Shown here: positions 9,025 to 18,220 of the stretch, piece after piece | Layout: the number at the start of each line of letters is the position of its first letter | How positions within the stretch are numbered: position 1 is the stretch's first letter | Assembly: GCA_021795095.1 (NCBI GenBank) | Contig: JAJYPU010000001.1 | Span: 20,726 to 84,725 of the forward strand | Origin: Actinomycetes bacterium | Lineage (GTDB): Bacteria > Actinomycetota > Acidimicrobiia > Acidimicrobiales > RAAP-2 | Direction of reading: 5' to 3' | Length of the DNA: 64,000 bases | Notes under the pieces: generated by a model | What the model saw: the letters and a program-made list of their open reading frames with translations, nothing else | The model's database searches: none | What the model was told of the DNA's origin: nothing | Translations under genes and position numbers: made by a program

Positions 9025-10848
9025 GTGCTCTATCCCCGGGAATCGTCAACCCGCGATGTCAAGGACTTAAGAGGCGTCTGGCACTTCAAGGTGGACTGGC
9101 ACGCCGAGGGTGAACGCGAGGGCTGGAGTTTTCGCAGCCTTGAGGATCCAATACTGATGTCGGTGCCCGCCAGCTACAACGACATCACTCAAGACGCACG
9201 ACTTCGCGATCACGTTGGTGCCGTGTGGTACGAGAGGAAGTTCGTCGTGCCGTCCTCATGGAGTGGCCTTCGGACCGTCGTGCAGGTAGGCAGTGCGACT
9301 CACAACGCCACAATGTGGTTCAATGGGCATCAGATCGCGCAACACCGAGGGGGGTTCTTGCCCTTCGAGGGCGATGCCACGCCCCATACCCTCTGTGGCC
9401 GGGAGAACCGCCTGACGATCAAAGTTGACAATGAACTGGACTGGACTACTCTCCCCCCCGGGGATGCTCGACCGGCTCGATGACTTCGGTAGCGAGCAGA
9501 CGCGCAGACGCCAGCGGTACTTCCACGACTTCTTCAACTGCGCGGGCCTGCATCGTCCGGTGCTCGCGTATACGACGCCACAGGATCGCATCGACGACAT
9601 TCGGGTGGCAACTGAGGTCCACGACACGACTGGTGTTGTTCACTACGACGTCACGGTCGGTGCGGACACGAGCGAGGCGAAGCCTCCTGAGGGAGGGGGT
9701 CACAACACACACGTGCGGGTGTCCTACGAGATGCGACGGGCACTGACGTCGCAACGTGCGACGGACACTCCGGTACGGTGATTATCCCGAACGCCAACCT
9801 GTGGGGGCCGGGAGCGCCGTATCTGTACTCCATGGTCGCTGTCCTGCTTGACCCGGGGGACCTCGTCGTGGATGAGTACGAGCTGCGGGTGGGTGTGCGG
9901 ACCATCCACGTTACTGATCAGTCCTTCTGGATCAACGGCAAGGAGTTCTACTTCCGAGGGTGCGGTAAGCACGAGGACGCTGACGTTCGCGGTAAGGGCG
10001 TCGATGCCGTGATGAACGTGAAGGACTTCAATCTGCTGCGCTGGATTGGTGCCAATTCGTTTCGAGCATCCCACTACCCCTACGGCGAAGAGGTGATGGA
10101 CCTGGCCGATGAGTTGGGCGTGTGCGTCATTGACGAGCTTCCGGCGGTGGGACTCAACCTGTGGGACCGGCACGAAACTGTCTTCACGCAGGATCGCGCC
10201 GGTGACGGGCTCCTCGCGACGCACTTGAGCCAACTGCGTGAATTGGTCGCAAGAGACGGGAACCATCCGTGCGTTGTGATGTGGAGTGTCGCCAACGAGG
10301 CCGCGACATATGAGCCCGCGTCGCGTCCGTACTTCGCCCGGGTCGCCGAGACGGTGCGCGCACTTGATCCGAGCCGACCCTCAACCATCGTTGAGTACAC
10401 ACTGCCGGACAAGTCGCTCGTGGGCGACCTGTTTGACGTCATCTGCGTCAATCGGTACCTCGGGTGGAATACGGATCCCGGCGAGACGGAGCTAATCGAG
10501 GGTCAACTAGAGCGTGACCTGCTTCGCTGGCACGAGAGATTCGATAAGCCTGTGTTCGTAACTGAGTATGGAGCCGACACCGTCGCGGGGTTCCACAGTG
10601 ATCCGCCCGCCCTCTTCACCGAGGAGTTCCAGTGTGAATTCCTCGAGCGTTATCACCGTGTCTTTGATCGGCTCGACTTCGTCATCGGCGAACACGTCTG
10701 GAACTTCGCCGACTTCGCGACCAAACAGAGCCCGGTGCGCGTCCTAGGGAACCGCAAGGGGATCTTCACGCGTCAGCGTCAGCCGAAGGCCGCTGCCTAT
10801 CTCTTGCGTTCCCGATGGATGGGGACGGCACCGCCGGCTACCGACTGA
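9025..10848 (+). pseudogene. uidA: Beta-glucuronidase (GH2), frameshifted
   Basis: Would hydrolyse beta-D-glucuronides in the cytoplasm. The product resembles E. coli UidA end to end: start MLYPRESSTRDVKDL, sugar-binding part with NELDW and PPG, YFHDFFN, FRGCGKHEDADVRGKG, acid/base in VANEA, nucleophile in TEYGADT, and NFADFATKQ near the end. The gene is read in three pieces: frame 1 from 9025 to about 9460, frame 2 to about 9724, then frame 1 again to 10848. The first switch is a C7 tract at 9453-9459 where C6 would keep PPGML in frame; the second needs one base restored near 9722-9727. Either a real double frameshift or two homopolymer errors. GTG start with AAGGAGGA 4 nt upstream. Confidence 0.85.
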
Positions 10849-11981
10849 GGTCCAATCGGGCGAAGAAGAGCACGATGCGTTAGTGCATGTGCTTCGGGCA
10901 GGCGTTGATTCCGGCGAAGTCGACGTGCTCGAAATCGTAGGAACGGCCGCTCCGCATCTCGTAATTCTCCTGCACGTGAGTGGGACCACTGATTGCCCGG
11001 AGGGAATGCGTGAAGTCGCCAATCCCGCTCACGTCCTCGAGCGGCGCGGCGCGCCTTCCGGTGGAGACATACCTTCCGCCGCAGGGCGAAGCACGCCCAC
11101 TTGGACCTCACTGCCGAGATGGTGAGTGCCAACTTGGTCCCAAGCCAAAGCTTTAGACAAGGGAGCCAGGGACATCGTGCTGGGTGGACTGAGCCTCCTC
11201 ATGCGGTGAAATCTCCGCGAAGCGGTCCGCGATGTTTACCAATGTTGTCTTTCGCCTGTGGCCCGAACTACCCCTGTCGCTTGGATCACACTATTAGCTG
11301 ATCGTGGTCCAGCTCCGCCAGCGCGCCTGTGGCGGTGTGCCGGCCCGATCTCCCCTTGCGAACTCTGGACGCCCGTGGTGCTCGTTAGATTCGAGGTGAC
11401 ACGCCAGGTGTCCGCGACGGCGTCGAGGTTGTCGGGGTCGTAGCGACCGTGCTTTTCGATACGGTGCTCACGTGATCTCGCTCGACTGGTATCGTCGTGG
11501 TCGCGACGTTCTTCGGACGGCCCGCCACTTGGTCCCTGCCGCAGGTCAGCTTCATGTTCCAATACGGGTTTGCCGCCGAGCTCGCCATAGAAATCGTCAC
11601 GGCCACCCAGGGTTGGATCGTCATCGGTGGGCGCGAGCTATTCGAGTTCTTCGCCGTTACGTCACTCAAGTTGAGGCGGCGAGGTGGACGCGGTCCGGGC
11701 ATCGTGGTCTTTGTACCTGGTGAGGACGCACAGTTAGCGCCGCTCGGTCAGCGTTGTTGACGACCGAACGGTGCGAGTCGGGCATCGCGATGGCCCGACG
11801 CCCGTTCAGGTACGTCGCGAACGCATGTGCGTCGCTTGGCCGCGACTCACTGCGCAAGTAGTAATCCTCTCAGGTTGGCGAAGTATTTGTGGCAAACGAC
11901 TTGTTAGCCTTCGCGAAGAAGGCGTTCGTCCGCCGGGCCGACATAGTCAGTGTCGGGCCAGAACTAGTTCGGGGGTCGTAG
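10849..11981. other. 1.1-kb region without a supportable gene
   Basis: Several short open frames exist on both strands but none has a ribosome site together with family features. The longest minus-strand stretch, from about 11640 to 11236, is open without stops and polar in composition (for example GGRDDFYGELGGKP), so a decayed gene fragment is possible. The final bases hold a G-rich ribosome site for the next gene. Confidence 0.4.
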
Positions 11982-14117
11982 GTGGCACGGGATGAGTCCA
12001 AGACGGTGCTGTTTGAGCCGTCTCGTCGGGCGTCCATTCGTGGACTACTCCATCCACCACTAGGTGACCGCCGGTTTTGGTCTACCCAGGTAATGGTTGT
12101 CGCGGTGGTGTTGCTCCACTTCGTGACCGACATGGGCCAGGACCACGGAGTGTGGGGGATACCGGGTTTCGTGGTCATATCGCTTTTACTAGTTCCCGTG
12201 GTCTACGGAGCGATGTCTTACGGACTGGTTGGCGCCCTCGGTCCCGCCGTCAGCGGTGTCATCTTGCTCGCGCCGAGTGAACTGTGGCAAGCGCACACCC
12301 CAACTGAGTTGTGGGGAGGGTGGAGCAACCTTACCGTCGTTGTCGTGATCGCGACGCTGCTCGGTGAACGATTTGAGTTCACGCGTGGCGTACTCGTTGC
12401 GAGAACGAGACGTGACGTCCAGGCACTTGAGGAGCATCGCTTTCGTCTGGCCTTTGACAACAATCTTTCGGCGATGGCGGTCGTCGATGCACACGGCGAC
12501 ATTGCACAGATCAATCAAGCATTCTGCGATTTACTCAATTACACCGCGTTCGAACTCACCGGGATGCGTCTGAACGATTTGTTTGACCCCAGTGACACGC
12601 CCACGTACGTCTCCGAGTCTAAGGAATCAATCGACTCGATCAGCAAGCCCAGGCGGTCGATCAGGCGACTCGTTCGAAGCGATGGTCGGGTGATCACCAC
12701 GGAGTTGTCGCAGTCAGCGATGGGCGACATTATCGGAGAAGAGGCGTATTCGATGGTGTCGATTCGAGATATCACTGAAGAGCGACTACTGACAGCGCGA
12801 CTCACCGATTTGGCTCTTCATGATTCCTTGACAGGCTTGGCGAATAGGGCCTTGTTGCGGGATCGGTTGGCCCAAGCGCACGCTCGAGCCGACCGTGACG
12901 GTAACCACGTCGTTCTCTACTTGCTCGATCTCGACAACTTCAAAGGCGTCAACGATACCCTCGGTCATGTGGCGGGAGATGAACTATTGATCGCGGTTGC
13001 GAACCGATTGCGCGCCGTTACTCGTGATACCGATACGGTCAGCCGTCTCGGCGGAGATGAGTTCGTCTTGCTGGCGAGTGGCCTGAGTGACGAGGGCACC
13101 GTGGAAATGGCCAATCGGCTGCTGGAACTTTTCACCAGGCCGTTCTACGTCGGTGGCCAGCAGATCGATCAGACCGCGAGTATTGGCGTCGTCTGCTGCG
13201 GTGCGGCGCTCTCGTTCGACTGCGACGATCTGATTCGTAGTGCGGACATCGCCCTATACGAAGCGAAGCGACTCGGCCGGGCACGAATCGTCGTTTACTC
13301 GTCCACGATGACTAGTGAGACCTCAGAGCATTTCCAACTCAGTCAGGAACTGAGCCATGCCGTGTCGCGGAGCCAGATCGTCATGCATTTCCAGCCAGTC
13401 GTTGACCTCCAGAACCACCAGGTTGTCGCGTTCGAAGCATTGATGCGTTGGATCCACCCCACTCGTGGGTTCGTGCCACCGGAGGTGTTCATACCACTGG
13501 CCGAGCAGAGCGACTTGATCCTCGAGCTCGGTGTTGTCGCTCTCGAACAGGCGTCGGCCGCTGTTGTCGGCTGGCGCGCCGATGGCGCACAGTGGCGGGT
13601 CGGGATTAACCTCGCAACCCGTCAGGTGAACGACCCTGGCCTATTGGACCTCTTCGACGGTGTTCTTGCTCGAACGGGACTCGGCGCGGAATCATTGGTC
13701 GTCGAGATTACTGAGAACATCGCTATCGCCGACCTCGACGTGGCCCTCAGGACGCTCGATGGACTTCGTCAGCGTGGTGTCGCCGTCTGGCTCGATGATT
13801 TCGGAACCGGCTATTCGTCATTGGCCTACGTGGCCCGGCTACGTCCTTCGACCATCAAAATCGATCGAAGTTTTGTCCACGCGGCGACCTCCAATGTCAC
13901 GGACCGAAACGTCCTCGCAGCGGTCGTGACGCTCTGTCGTCAACTCGGGATGATCGTCTTGGCCGAGGGAGTCGAGACCACGACTGAATTAGAACTCCTT
14001 ATTGAATTGGGTGTCGACCTTGCTCAGGGATTCCTATTTTCTCCACCGGTCCCAGCTTCGGAGATTCAGACGGCCATCCGCTCTATCGCGTCGTGGTGGT
14101 CAACATCGTCGACGTGA
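11982..14117 (+). CDS. Membrane PAS-GGDEF-EAL cyclic-di-GMP protein
   Basis: Predicted c-di-GMP synthesis/breakdown enzyme, 711 residues. Residues about 38-130 contain three or four membrane segments. A PAS domain follows (about 150-265, FRLAFDNNLSAMAVVD to SMVSIRDITEE). The GGDEF domain has an intact active site RLGGDEF near residue 355. The EAL domain begins with FEALMRW near 484 and keeps EITENI, LDDFGTGYSSL, IKIDRSF and AEGVET, so both activities look possible. The RxxD inhibitory site is not evident ahead of GGDEF. GTG at 11982 has a G5 stretch about 7 nt upstream. It appears monocistronic; the PAS signal is unknown. Confidence 0.93.
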   Translation: MARDESKTVLFEPSRRASIRGLLHPPLGDRRFWSTQVMVVAVVLLHFVTDMGQDHGVWGIPGFVVISLLLVPVVYGAMSYGLVGALGPAVSGVILLAPSELWQAHTPTELWGGWSNLTVVVVIATLLGERFEFTRGVLVARTRRDVQALEEHRFRLAFDNNLSAMAVVDAHGDIAQINQAFCDLLNYTAFELTGMRLNDLFDPSDTPTYVSESKESIDSISKPRRSIRRLVRSDGRVITTELSQSAMGDIIGEEAYSMVSIRDITEERLLTARLTDLALHDSLTGLANRALLRDRLAQAHARADRDGNHVVLYLLDLDNFKGVNDTLGHVAGDELLIAVANRLRAVTRDTDTVSRLGGDEFVLLASGLSDEGTVEMANRLLELFTRPFYVGGQQIDQTASIGVVCCGAALSFDCDDLIRSADIALYEAKRLGRARIVVYSSTMTSETSEHFQLSQELSHAVSRSQIVMHFQPVVDLQNHQVVAFEALMRWIHPTRGFVPPEVFIPLAEQSDLILELGVVALEQASAAVVGWRADGAQWRVGINLATRQVNDPGLLDLFDGVLARTGLGAESLVVEITENIAIADLDVALRTLDGLRQRGVAVWLDDFGTGYSSLAYVARLRPSTIKIDRSFVHAATSNVTDRNVLAAVVTLCRQLGMIVLAEGVETTTELELLIELGVDLAQGFLFSPPVPASEIQTAIRSIASWWSTSST

Positions 14118-14208
14118 GTGGTACCGTCACCGCGCATCACTCGTCGTACTCCATCACTTCGCTCATCGACTGCCGAACGAACCCCAATCGGATCTCACTC
14201 GGGGGGAG
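14118..14208. other. Convergent intergenic spacer
   Basis: This 91-bp spacer separates the converging GGDEF-EAL and DsrE genes. I find no long perfect inverted repeat in it. Confidence 0.3.
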
Positions 14209-14724
14209 TCAGATGAAGAGCAATTGAGCGTCCTCGGTCATCTCGATGAAGTCAGAGGCATTGATAATTCCTTCAACCGCGTCGTATAGGTCGTCTTCGT
14301 CGAGCTGCATCATGTCCGCTGACATCCGGCACGCCCAGAGATGACCACCGGAGGCCACGATCTGCTCCAAGAAGTCGGGTACTTCTGGGACGCCGACCCC
14401 TTCGATCTGCTTCTTCATCATCTTGGTCGCCATCCCCGTCACCCCGGGGATGCCGCCCAGCCCCTGAGGCATGTGCGTCGCGGTATTGCCTAAGGGCGTG
14501 AACTTGAGATTCGCCATTCGCTTCTTCGTGATCATGTCCAAACCCCAGAAGGTGAAGAAGAGGTGAACCTCCACACCCTCGCCGAGTGCGGCGTTAGCTA
14601 GCACGAGGCCCGGGTACGCCATGTCAAGATTGCCCTTCGAGCAGATGACTGCGAATTTTCGATCCGTGGCGCTGCCATCGAAGTTGGGAATCGGTGCGGT
14701 CGACGTTACTGGCACGTCATTCAT
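14209..14724 (-). CDS. DsrE-family (DsrE2-like) sulfur-transfer protein
   Basis: Small protein of 171 residues of the DsrE/DsrF-like fold, COG2210 type. Evidence: KFAVICSKGNLDMAYPGLVLANAALGEGVEVHLFFTFWGL, a classic DsrE2 opening (given here as positions 20-58), and the C-terminal WACRMSADMMQL with the conserved cysteine that accepts a persulfide in relatives. The ATG at 14724 was preferred over 14754 because AGGAG lies 8 nt upstream. It is last in the operon 17762-14209, just after the DsrC-like gene. Role inferred: relay of sulfane sulfur released by sulfide oxidation. Confidence 0.85.
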   Translation of the reverse strand: MNDVPVTSTAPIPNFDGSATDRKFAVICSKGNLDMAYPGLVLANAALGEGVEVHLFFTFWGLDMITKKRMANLKFTPLGNTATHMPQGLGGIPGVTGMATKMMKKQIEGVGVPEVPDFLEQIVASGGHLWACRMSADMMQLDEDDLYDAVEGIINASDFIEMTEDAQLLFI

Positions 14725-14744
14725 GGGAAAGTCTCCTTTGCTTG

Positions 14745-15059
14745 TTAGACACAACCCCGTGGTTTGGGCAGGCCTGCGATGTAGGCCATCTTCTTCGCCG
14801 GCTTCTTCGGGAACAGCACGAACAGCTCTTTGGTGTCGAACCCTCCGACGGTGGAAACCCGCCGAATCGTTGCCGACTCACCCTGCTGTTTGAAATCCTC
14901 GCGTAGGAACCGGATAACCTTCCAGTGCTCGTCAGTTAGTTCGACGCCGATCTGCGCGGCGAGAACCTTGGCGATGTCGTCGTTCCATTCGTCGTATTCG
15001 GTGAGGAATCCCTCGTCATTCACGTGAATCTCGGTGCCATTGATGGTGGCGGTGGCCAT
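14745..15059 (-). CDS. DsrC/TusE-like sulfur carrier with a single C-terminal cysteine
   Basis: 104 residues, normal for DsrC/TusE. N-terminal GTEIHVNDEGFLTEYDEW and C-terminal AGLPKPRGCV are diagnostic. The penultimate cysteine (CysA) that forms persulfide is present. The second cysteine of true dissimilatory DsrC, normally 10 residues earlier, is replaced by alanine (MAYIAGLP where DsrC has a Cys before the IAGLP motif). This points to a TusE-like or regulatory DsrC homologue, not the DsrAB partner. AGGAGGT lies 7 nt before the ATG. It sits between the DUF1641 and DsrE genes. Confidence 0.88.
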   Translation of the reverse strand: MATATINGTEIHVNDEGFLTEYDEWNDDIAKVLAAQIGVELTDEHWKVIRFLREDFKQQGESATIRRVSTVGGFDTKELFVLFPKKPAKKMAYIAGLPKPRGCV

Positions 15060-15064
15060 AATTA

Positions 15065-15808
15065 CTACCTCCTTGGTTGAACGGTGGTCGCGGTTGACGA
15101 GTGTGTGGCGTCGCCAGACTGGACCCCGTCGTCAGCTGGTTCAGCCCCCATTGATCGCAACGCGGCGAGGCCGCGAGCGAGCCCCCTACGAATTGACGGG
15201 TCGCGCATTTGGCGCAGCAGCGCGAGGGTTGACGGTGCCTTTGACGAGTCGCCGGCCCTCTCTTCTTGCATCGTCACTGCAGTGCGGCGCAGCATGCTCA
15301 TGACTTCTGGCTGAGTCATCTGCTTGACTGTCTGCAGTATCAGCACAATATTGTCGCCAAGGAGCTTGACGTCTTCTTCGCTGAACGAGGTGACGACATT
15401 GTCGAGTATCCCCACGGTGCGGCGCGCGAAGGCGAAGTACCCTCGTTCGTCGAGTTGCTGCAGTCGGGCGTTGAGACTGGCGACCGCGGGAGTACCCAGC
15501 GGGCCGAGTTCGTCGGCGAGCGCTGACATCGTTCGCAGGGGGCCGATCCACGATTCGAGGACGGCGGCGTTACGGACGAGTGCGTGGGCGAGGTTCATCA
15601 AGTCAACGAAGTCGCACGAGTCAACTTCGAGGTGTCCAATGGCCGACGACATCGCTTGCTCGGCGAGGGGCGTCATGTCTTCGACGAGTTCGTGCCAACG
15701 CTCACGGCTCTCTCGTTGATGACGGAGTTCGCTGGTGATCTCGCGAAGTTGCTCGGCCATCCGCTCGATTCGTTCGTCCAGTGAGTCCAACTCGTTGATT
15801 GTGGTCAC
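15065..15808 (-). CDS. DUF1641-family protein
   Basis: Protein of 247 residues. N-terminal residues 1-40 are charged and helical (coiled-coil-like, ERIERMAEQLREI). The middle carries the DUF1641 pattern DNIVLILQTVKQMTQPEVM near residues 150-170. The tail is low complexity and Ser/Thr rich. Its ATG overlaps the stop of the quinone oxidoreductase gene by 4 nt (ATGA). DUF1641 genes are recurrent neighbours of sulfide:quinone oxidoreductases and formate dehydrogenases in known genomes; no biochemical role is established. Here it is probably an accessory or assembly partner of the upstream enzyme. Confidence 0.82.
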   Translation of the reverse strand: MTTINELDSLDERIERMAEQLREITSELRHQRESRERWHELVEDMTPLAEQAMSSAIGHLEVDSCDFVDLMNLAHALVRNAAVLESWIGPLRTMSALADELGPLGTPAVASLNARLQQLDERGYFAFARRTVGILDNVVTSFSEEDVKLLGDNIVLILQTVKQMTQPEVMSMLRRTAVTMQEERAGDSSKAPSTLALLRQMRDPSIRRGLARGLAALRSMGAEPADDGVQSGDATHSSTATTVQPRR

Positions 15809-17046
15809 GACGGCACCTCGACTTCCTTGCCCGCCATCGACATCAGGGGCTCAAACGGCATGTCTTTGCCCGGCAAGAGCAGGTTCCAGTACACCCAGCG
15901 GAACGTCATCTTGCCCCAGTGGTTGGCTTCGGATTCATGCAAGAGGCTGAACGGTCCAAGTCCGGGCAGGGGATACTTGCCCGGCAGCGGCTCGGTTTCG
16001 TAGTTGAAGTCAATGAGCAAACCCTTGCCACTCCCCGTCTCGATGAAGCAGTTCGCGTGCCCGTCGAACAGTTTGGTCATGGGACGTCCGTTGACATGGT
16101 TGACGAAATTGTCCTCGAAGAGTTCAATCGAGAAATGAGCGACAGAACCTGCCTTCGATGTCGGAATGTCTGAGGCGTCGCCGATTGCGAAGATGTTCGA
16201 GTGGGCTTTAGAGAGCAGGGTCTGTTTGTCGACTGGCACGTAATTGAGATCGTTGCCAAGACCGGAACGCGCGACGTAGTCGGCACCCATGTTGAGCGGG
16301 ATCGTGACCAAGAGGTCGAACGGAATCTCCCGTTCGTCAAATGAGATCAACGTCTTGGTGTCGGGGTCAATTCGTTCCACCATGAAGTCGCTCTCGATGG
16401 TTACGTTTCGCTCTTCAAGGATTCCCCCAAGGTGCTTTGATGCGATTGGCTTGGTGAACGCTCCGTCCAGCGGCGTGACAAATACCAGGTCGACGCGGTC
16501 TCGCATTGCGCGCTCTGTGAAAAACGCATCGGCGAGGAAGGTGAATTCGAGCGGTGCGACCGGGCACTTGATCGGCATGTCCACGATGTGGACCACCATG
16601 CGGCCGCCTTCCCAGTCAGCCAGTTTCTCGGCGAGCGCGGTCGCGCCCTCAAGCGTGTAGAACTCGTGAACGCTCTTTCGCCATTCGCTGCCATTCATCC
16701 CCGGTGTCTGGTCGGGGCGCGGTGAGGTGCCGGTTGCGATGATCAGGTAGTCGTACCTCAGTTCGCGCTCATCGATGAGTACCACGCGATTCTCCTCGGG
16801 GACAACGCGGTCGACCTCACCTTGCACGAGATCGACGCCTTCGGGCATGAATCGCCTGACTGGCTTGACGAGGTCGGCTGGGCGATAGATACCGAATGGG
16901 ACGAAGAGGTGTCCCGGCTGGTAGTAGTGGTTGTTCGACTGGTCGACCACTGTGATCTTCCATTCGCCACGCTCGAGCCTCTTGCGCAGTCGGTTGGCCG
17001 CCATCGTCCCGGCAGTTCCACCGCCGAGGATCAATAGGTTCTTCAT
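15805..17046 (-). CDS. sqr: Sulfide:quinone oxidoreductase-like flavoprotein
   Basis: 413-residue FAD enzyme predicted to oxidise sulfide to sulfane sulfur and pass electrons to quinone at the membrane surface. The N-terminus LLILGGGTAGTMAANRL is the FAD Rossmann motif. YDYLIIATGTSPRPD and FAIGDASDIPTSKAGS are the second FAD contacts. Cysteines in the SQR positions are seen in MPIKCPVAPLEF (near residue 172) and GHANCFIETGSG (near 337). The C-terminus is amphipathic (FRWVYWNLLLPGKDMPF), fitting peripheral membrane binding. It overlaps the regulator upstream and DUF1641 downstream by 4 nt each. Other members of this flavoprotein family lack SQR activity. Confidence 0.85.
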   Translation of the reverse strand: MKNLLILGGGTAGTMAANRLRKRLERGEWKITVVDQSNNHYYQPGHLFVPFGIYRPADLVKPVRRFMPEGVDLVQGEVDRVVPEENRVVLIDERELRYDYLIIATGTSPRPDQTPGMNGSEWRKSVHEFYTLEGATALAEKLADWEGGRMVVHIVDMPIKCPVAPLEFTFLADAFFTERAMRDRVDLVFVTPLDGAFTKPIASKHLGGILEERNVTIESDFMVERIDPDTKTLISFDEREIPFDLLVTIPLNMGADYVARSGLGNDLNYVPVDKQTLLSKAHSNIFAIGDASDIPTSKAGSVAHFSIELFEDNFVNHVNGRPMTKLFDGHANCFIETGSGKGLLIDFNYETEPLPGKYPLPGLGPFSLLHESEANHWGKMTFRWVYWNLLLPGKDMPFEPLMSMAGKEVEVPS

Positions 17047-17762
17047 TGAGTGCTCCTTTGGTCGATACCTTGCGGTAGTCCAGCGGCGAGGCGTGAGATT
17101 GCGGCCGCCACCGCTGGGAGAAAGGTCAACGCTCGTGCGCGTCCCTCGTCGCTTAGACGATAAAGCGGACGTTCGTCGTTACCCGTAGGATCGATTCCCC
17201 CAGCGAAGAGCATCCCCACGAGTCGCGGACCAACACGAACAAATGTGCGAGCGCAATCAATGTCGAGGGGACTGCGGTGATATCGCAAATCGAGTACCGG
17301 ATCATCGGCGAGCTGCTTCCAAAAGACTACACACGCCGAAATGAAGTCCGGATCAGCCGAGCGCTCGTGGAGCCAGGGGCATGGATTAACGATGCCGGTG
17401 ACCGGTTCGCCATTCATGTCCGTTGGGACCAGTGAGACGCCGAGAATCTGGGCCGAAAGTTCGATCAGAGGGAGCGTCGCTTGGACCGCTCGAGCCATAG
17501 TGTCTCGATCCGATTCGTGAACGTTCGTTTGCACGCTATTCGCTGGGAGCATTTCCTCGAGGACGTCAGCGGGAAAACGCCATTGCCGACCGACCTTCAT
17601 CGCTGGTAGCCGTCCACTTTCAGCCATCCGGTAGATGGTGGAACGGTCTACGCCAAGAATTCGACCAACCTGCTCTGCGCGAAGCAACCTCTGCGCAAAG
17701 TGGGAGCTTTGCGCGCCCTGCCTATCCGCTTGCACACTGTGCATATAAGTGACGATACTCAT
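17043..17762 (-). CDS. Excisionase-type HTH regulator with PocR-like sensor domain
   Basis: 239-residue regulator at the head of the sulfide operon. Residues about 25-72 are a MerR/excisionase-type HTH (RAEQVGRILGVDRSTIYRMAESG, then KVGRQWRF). The remainder resembles a PocR sensory domain, with cysteines in NPCPWLHE, SACVVFWKQL and DIDCARTF. A sulfide- or persulfide-responsive thiol switch is an attractive inference from those cysteines and the operon. The stop overlaps the SQR start (ATGA). Starts at 17762 and 17744 are both possible; the palindrome TGCACA-C-TGTGCA lies at 17731-17743, just inside the gene, and could be an autoregulatory site. Confidence 0.8.
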   Translation of the reverse strand: MSIVTYMHSVQADRQGAQSSHFAQRLLRAEQVGRILGVDRSTIYRMAESGRLPAMKVGRQWRFPADVLEEMLPANSVQTNVHESDRDTMARAVQATLPLIELSAQILGVSLVPTDMNGEPVTGIVNPCPWLHERSADPDFISACVVFWKQLADDPVLDLRYHRSPLDIDCARTFVRVGPRLVGMLFAGGIDPTGNDERPLYRLSDEGRARALTFLPAVAAAISRLAAGLPQGIDQRSTQ

Positions 17763-18220
17763 GTACAGGCTCGCGAACTAGGGTCGAAAGTCCTGCAATG
17801 ATTCGTTCCCGCCAGACATATTGCAGCTGTGATTGTTGCAGTATCAACTACTAGTATTGACGTGCATGAGTGTGCCGCCATTGAGTTGAAGGATTCCAGT
17901 GAGACGTGGGCTAATGCCACGGGACGGATGGGTGGAGTCGGTCTCAAATTGTGATTGTAGTAACCAATTTCCATGGAGATTGTAACGTAGGGTTTTCCAC
18001 AGACCGTGACGTAACGGCCGTTACCAAACCCAACCAGGACTCCTCGTTTCTGCGCGAAAGCGGATCGGCGAGAAGTGACCAAATGAGAGGTGTTTCAGCA
18101 CTACTGCTACGACTAGCGCGGCTCGGTGACAATACGGCGAAGTTGACCGTGATTTCACGCTAGTGAGACGGCATACGCACTCGCAGGATTAATGGAGGAT
18201 GATTTGCGAGGAGGTGTCCG
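17763..18220. promoter_or_regulatory. Divergent control region of the sulfide operon and the 18221 membrane gene
   Basis: 458 bp, more AT-rich than its neighbours and without a gene. A perfect 14-bp palindrome GTAACGGCCGTTAC lies at 18011-18024. Another symmetric block, TACTAGTA, lies at 17849-17856. On the minus strand, TTGATA followed after 18 bp by CAATAT (around 17812-17846) is a possible promoter for the regulator gene. The rightward gene has the ribosome site GAGGAGGTG at about 18208-18216. Confidence 0.45.

Noticed and set aside
11236..11640. Minus-strand stretch without stops, polar and acidic (GGRDDFYGELGGKP, HGRYDPDN)
   Set aside because: No start codon with ribosome site and no recognisable family; may be a fragment but cannot be supported.
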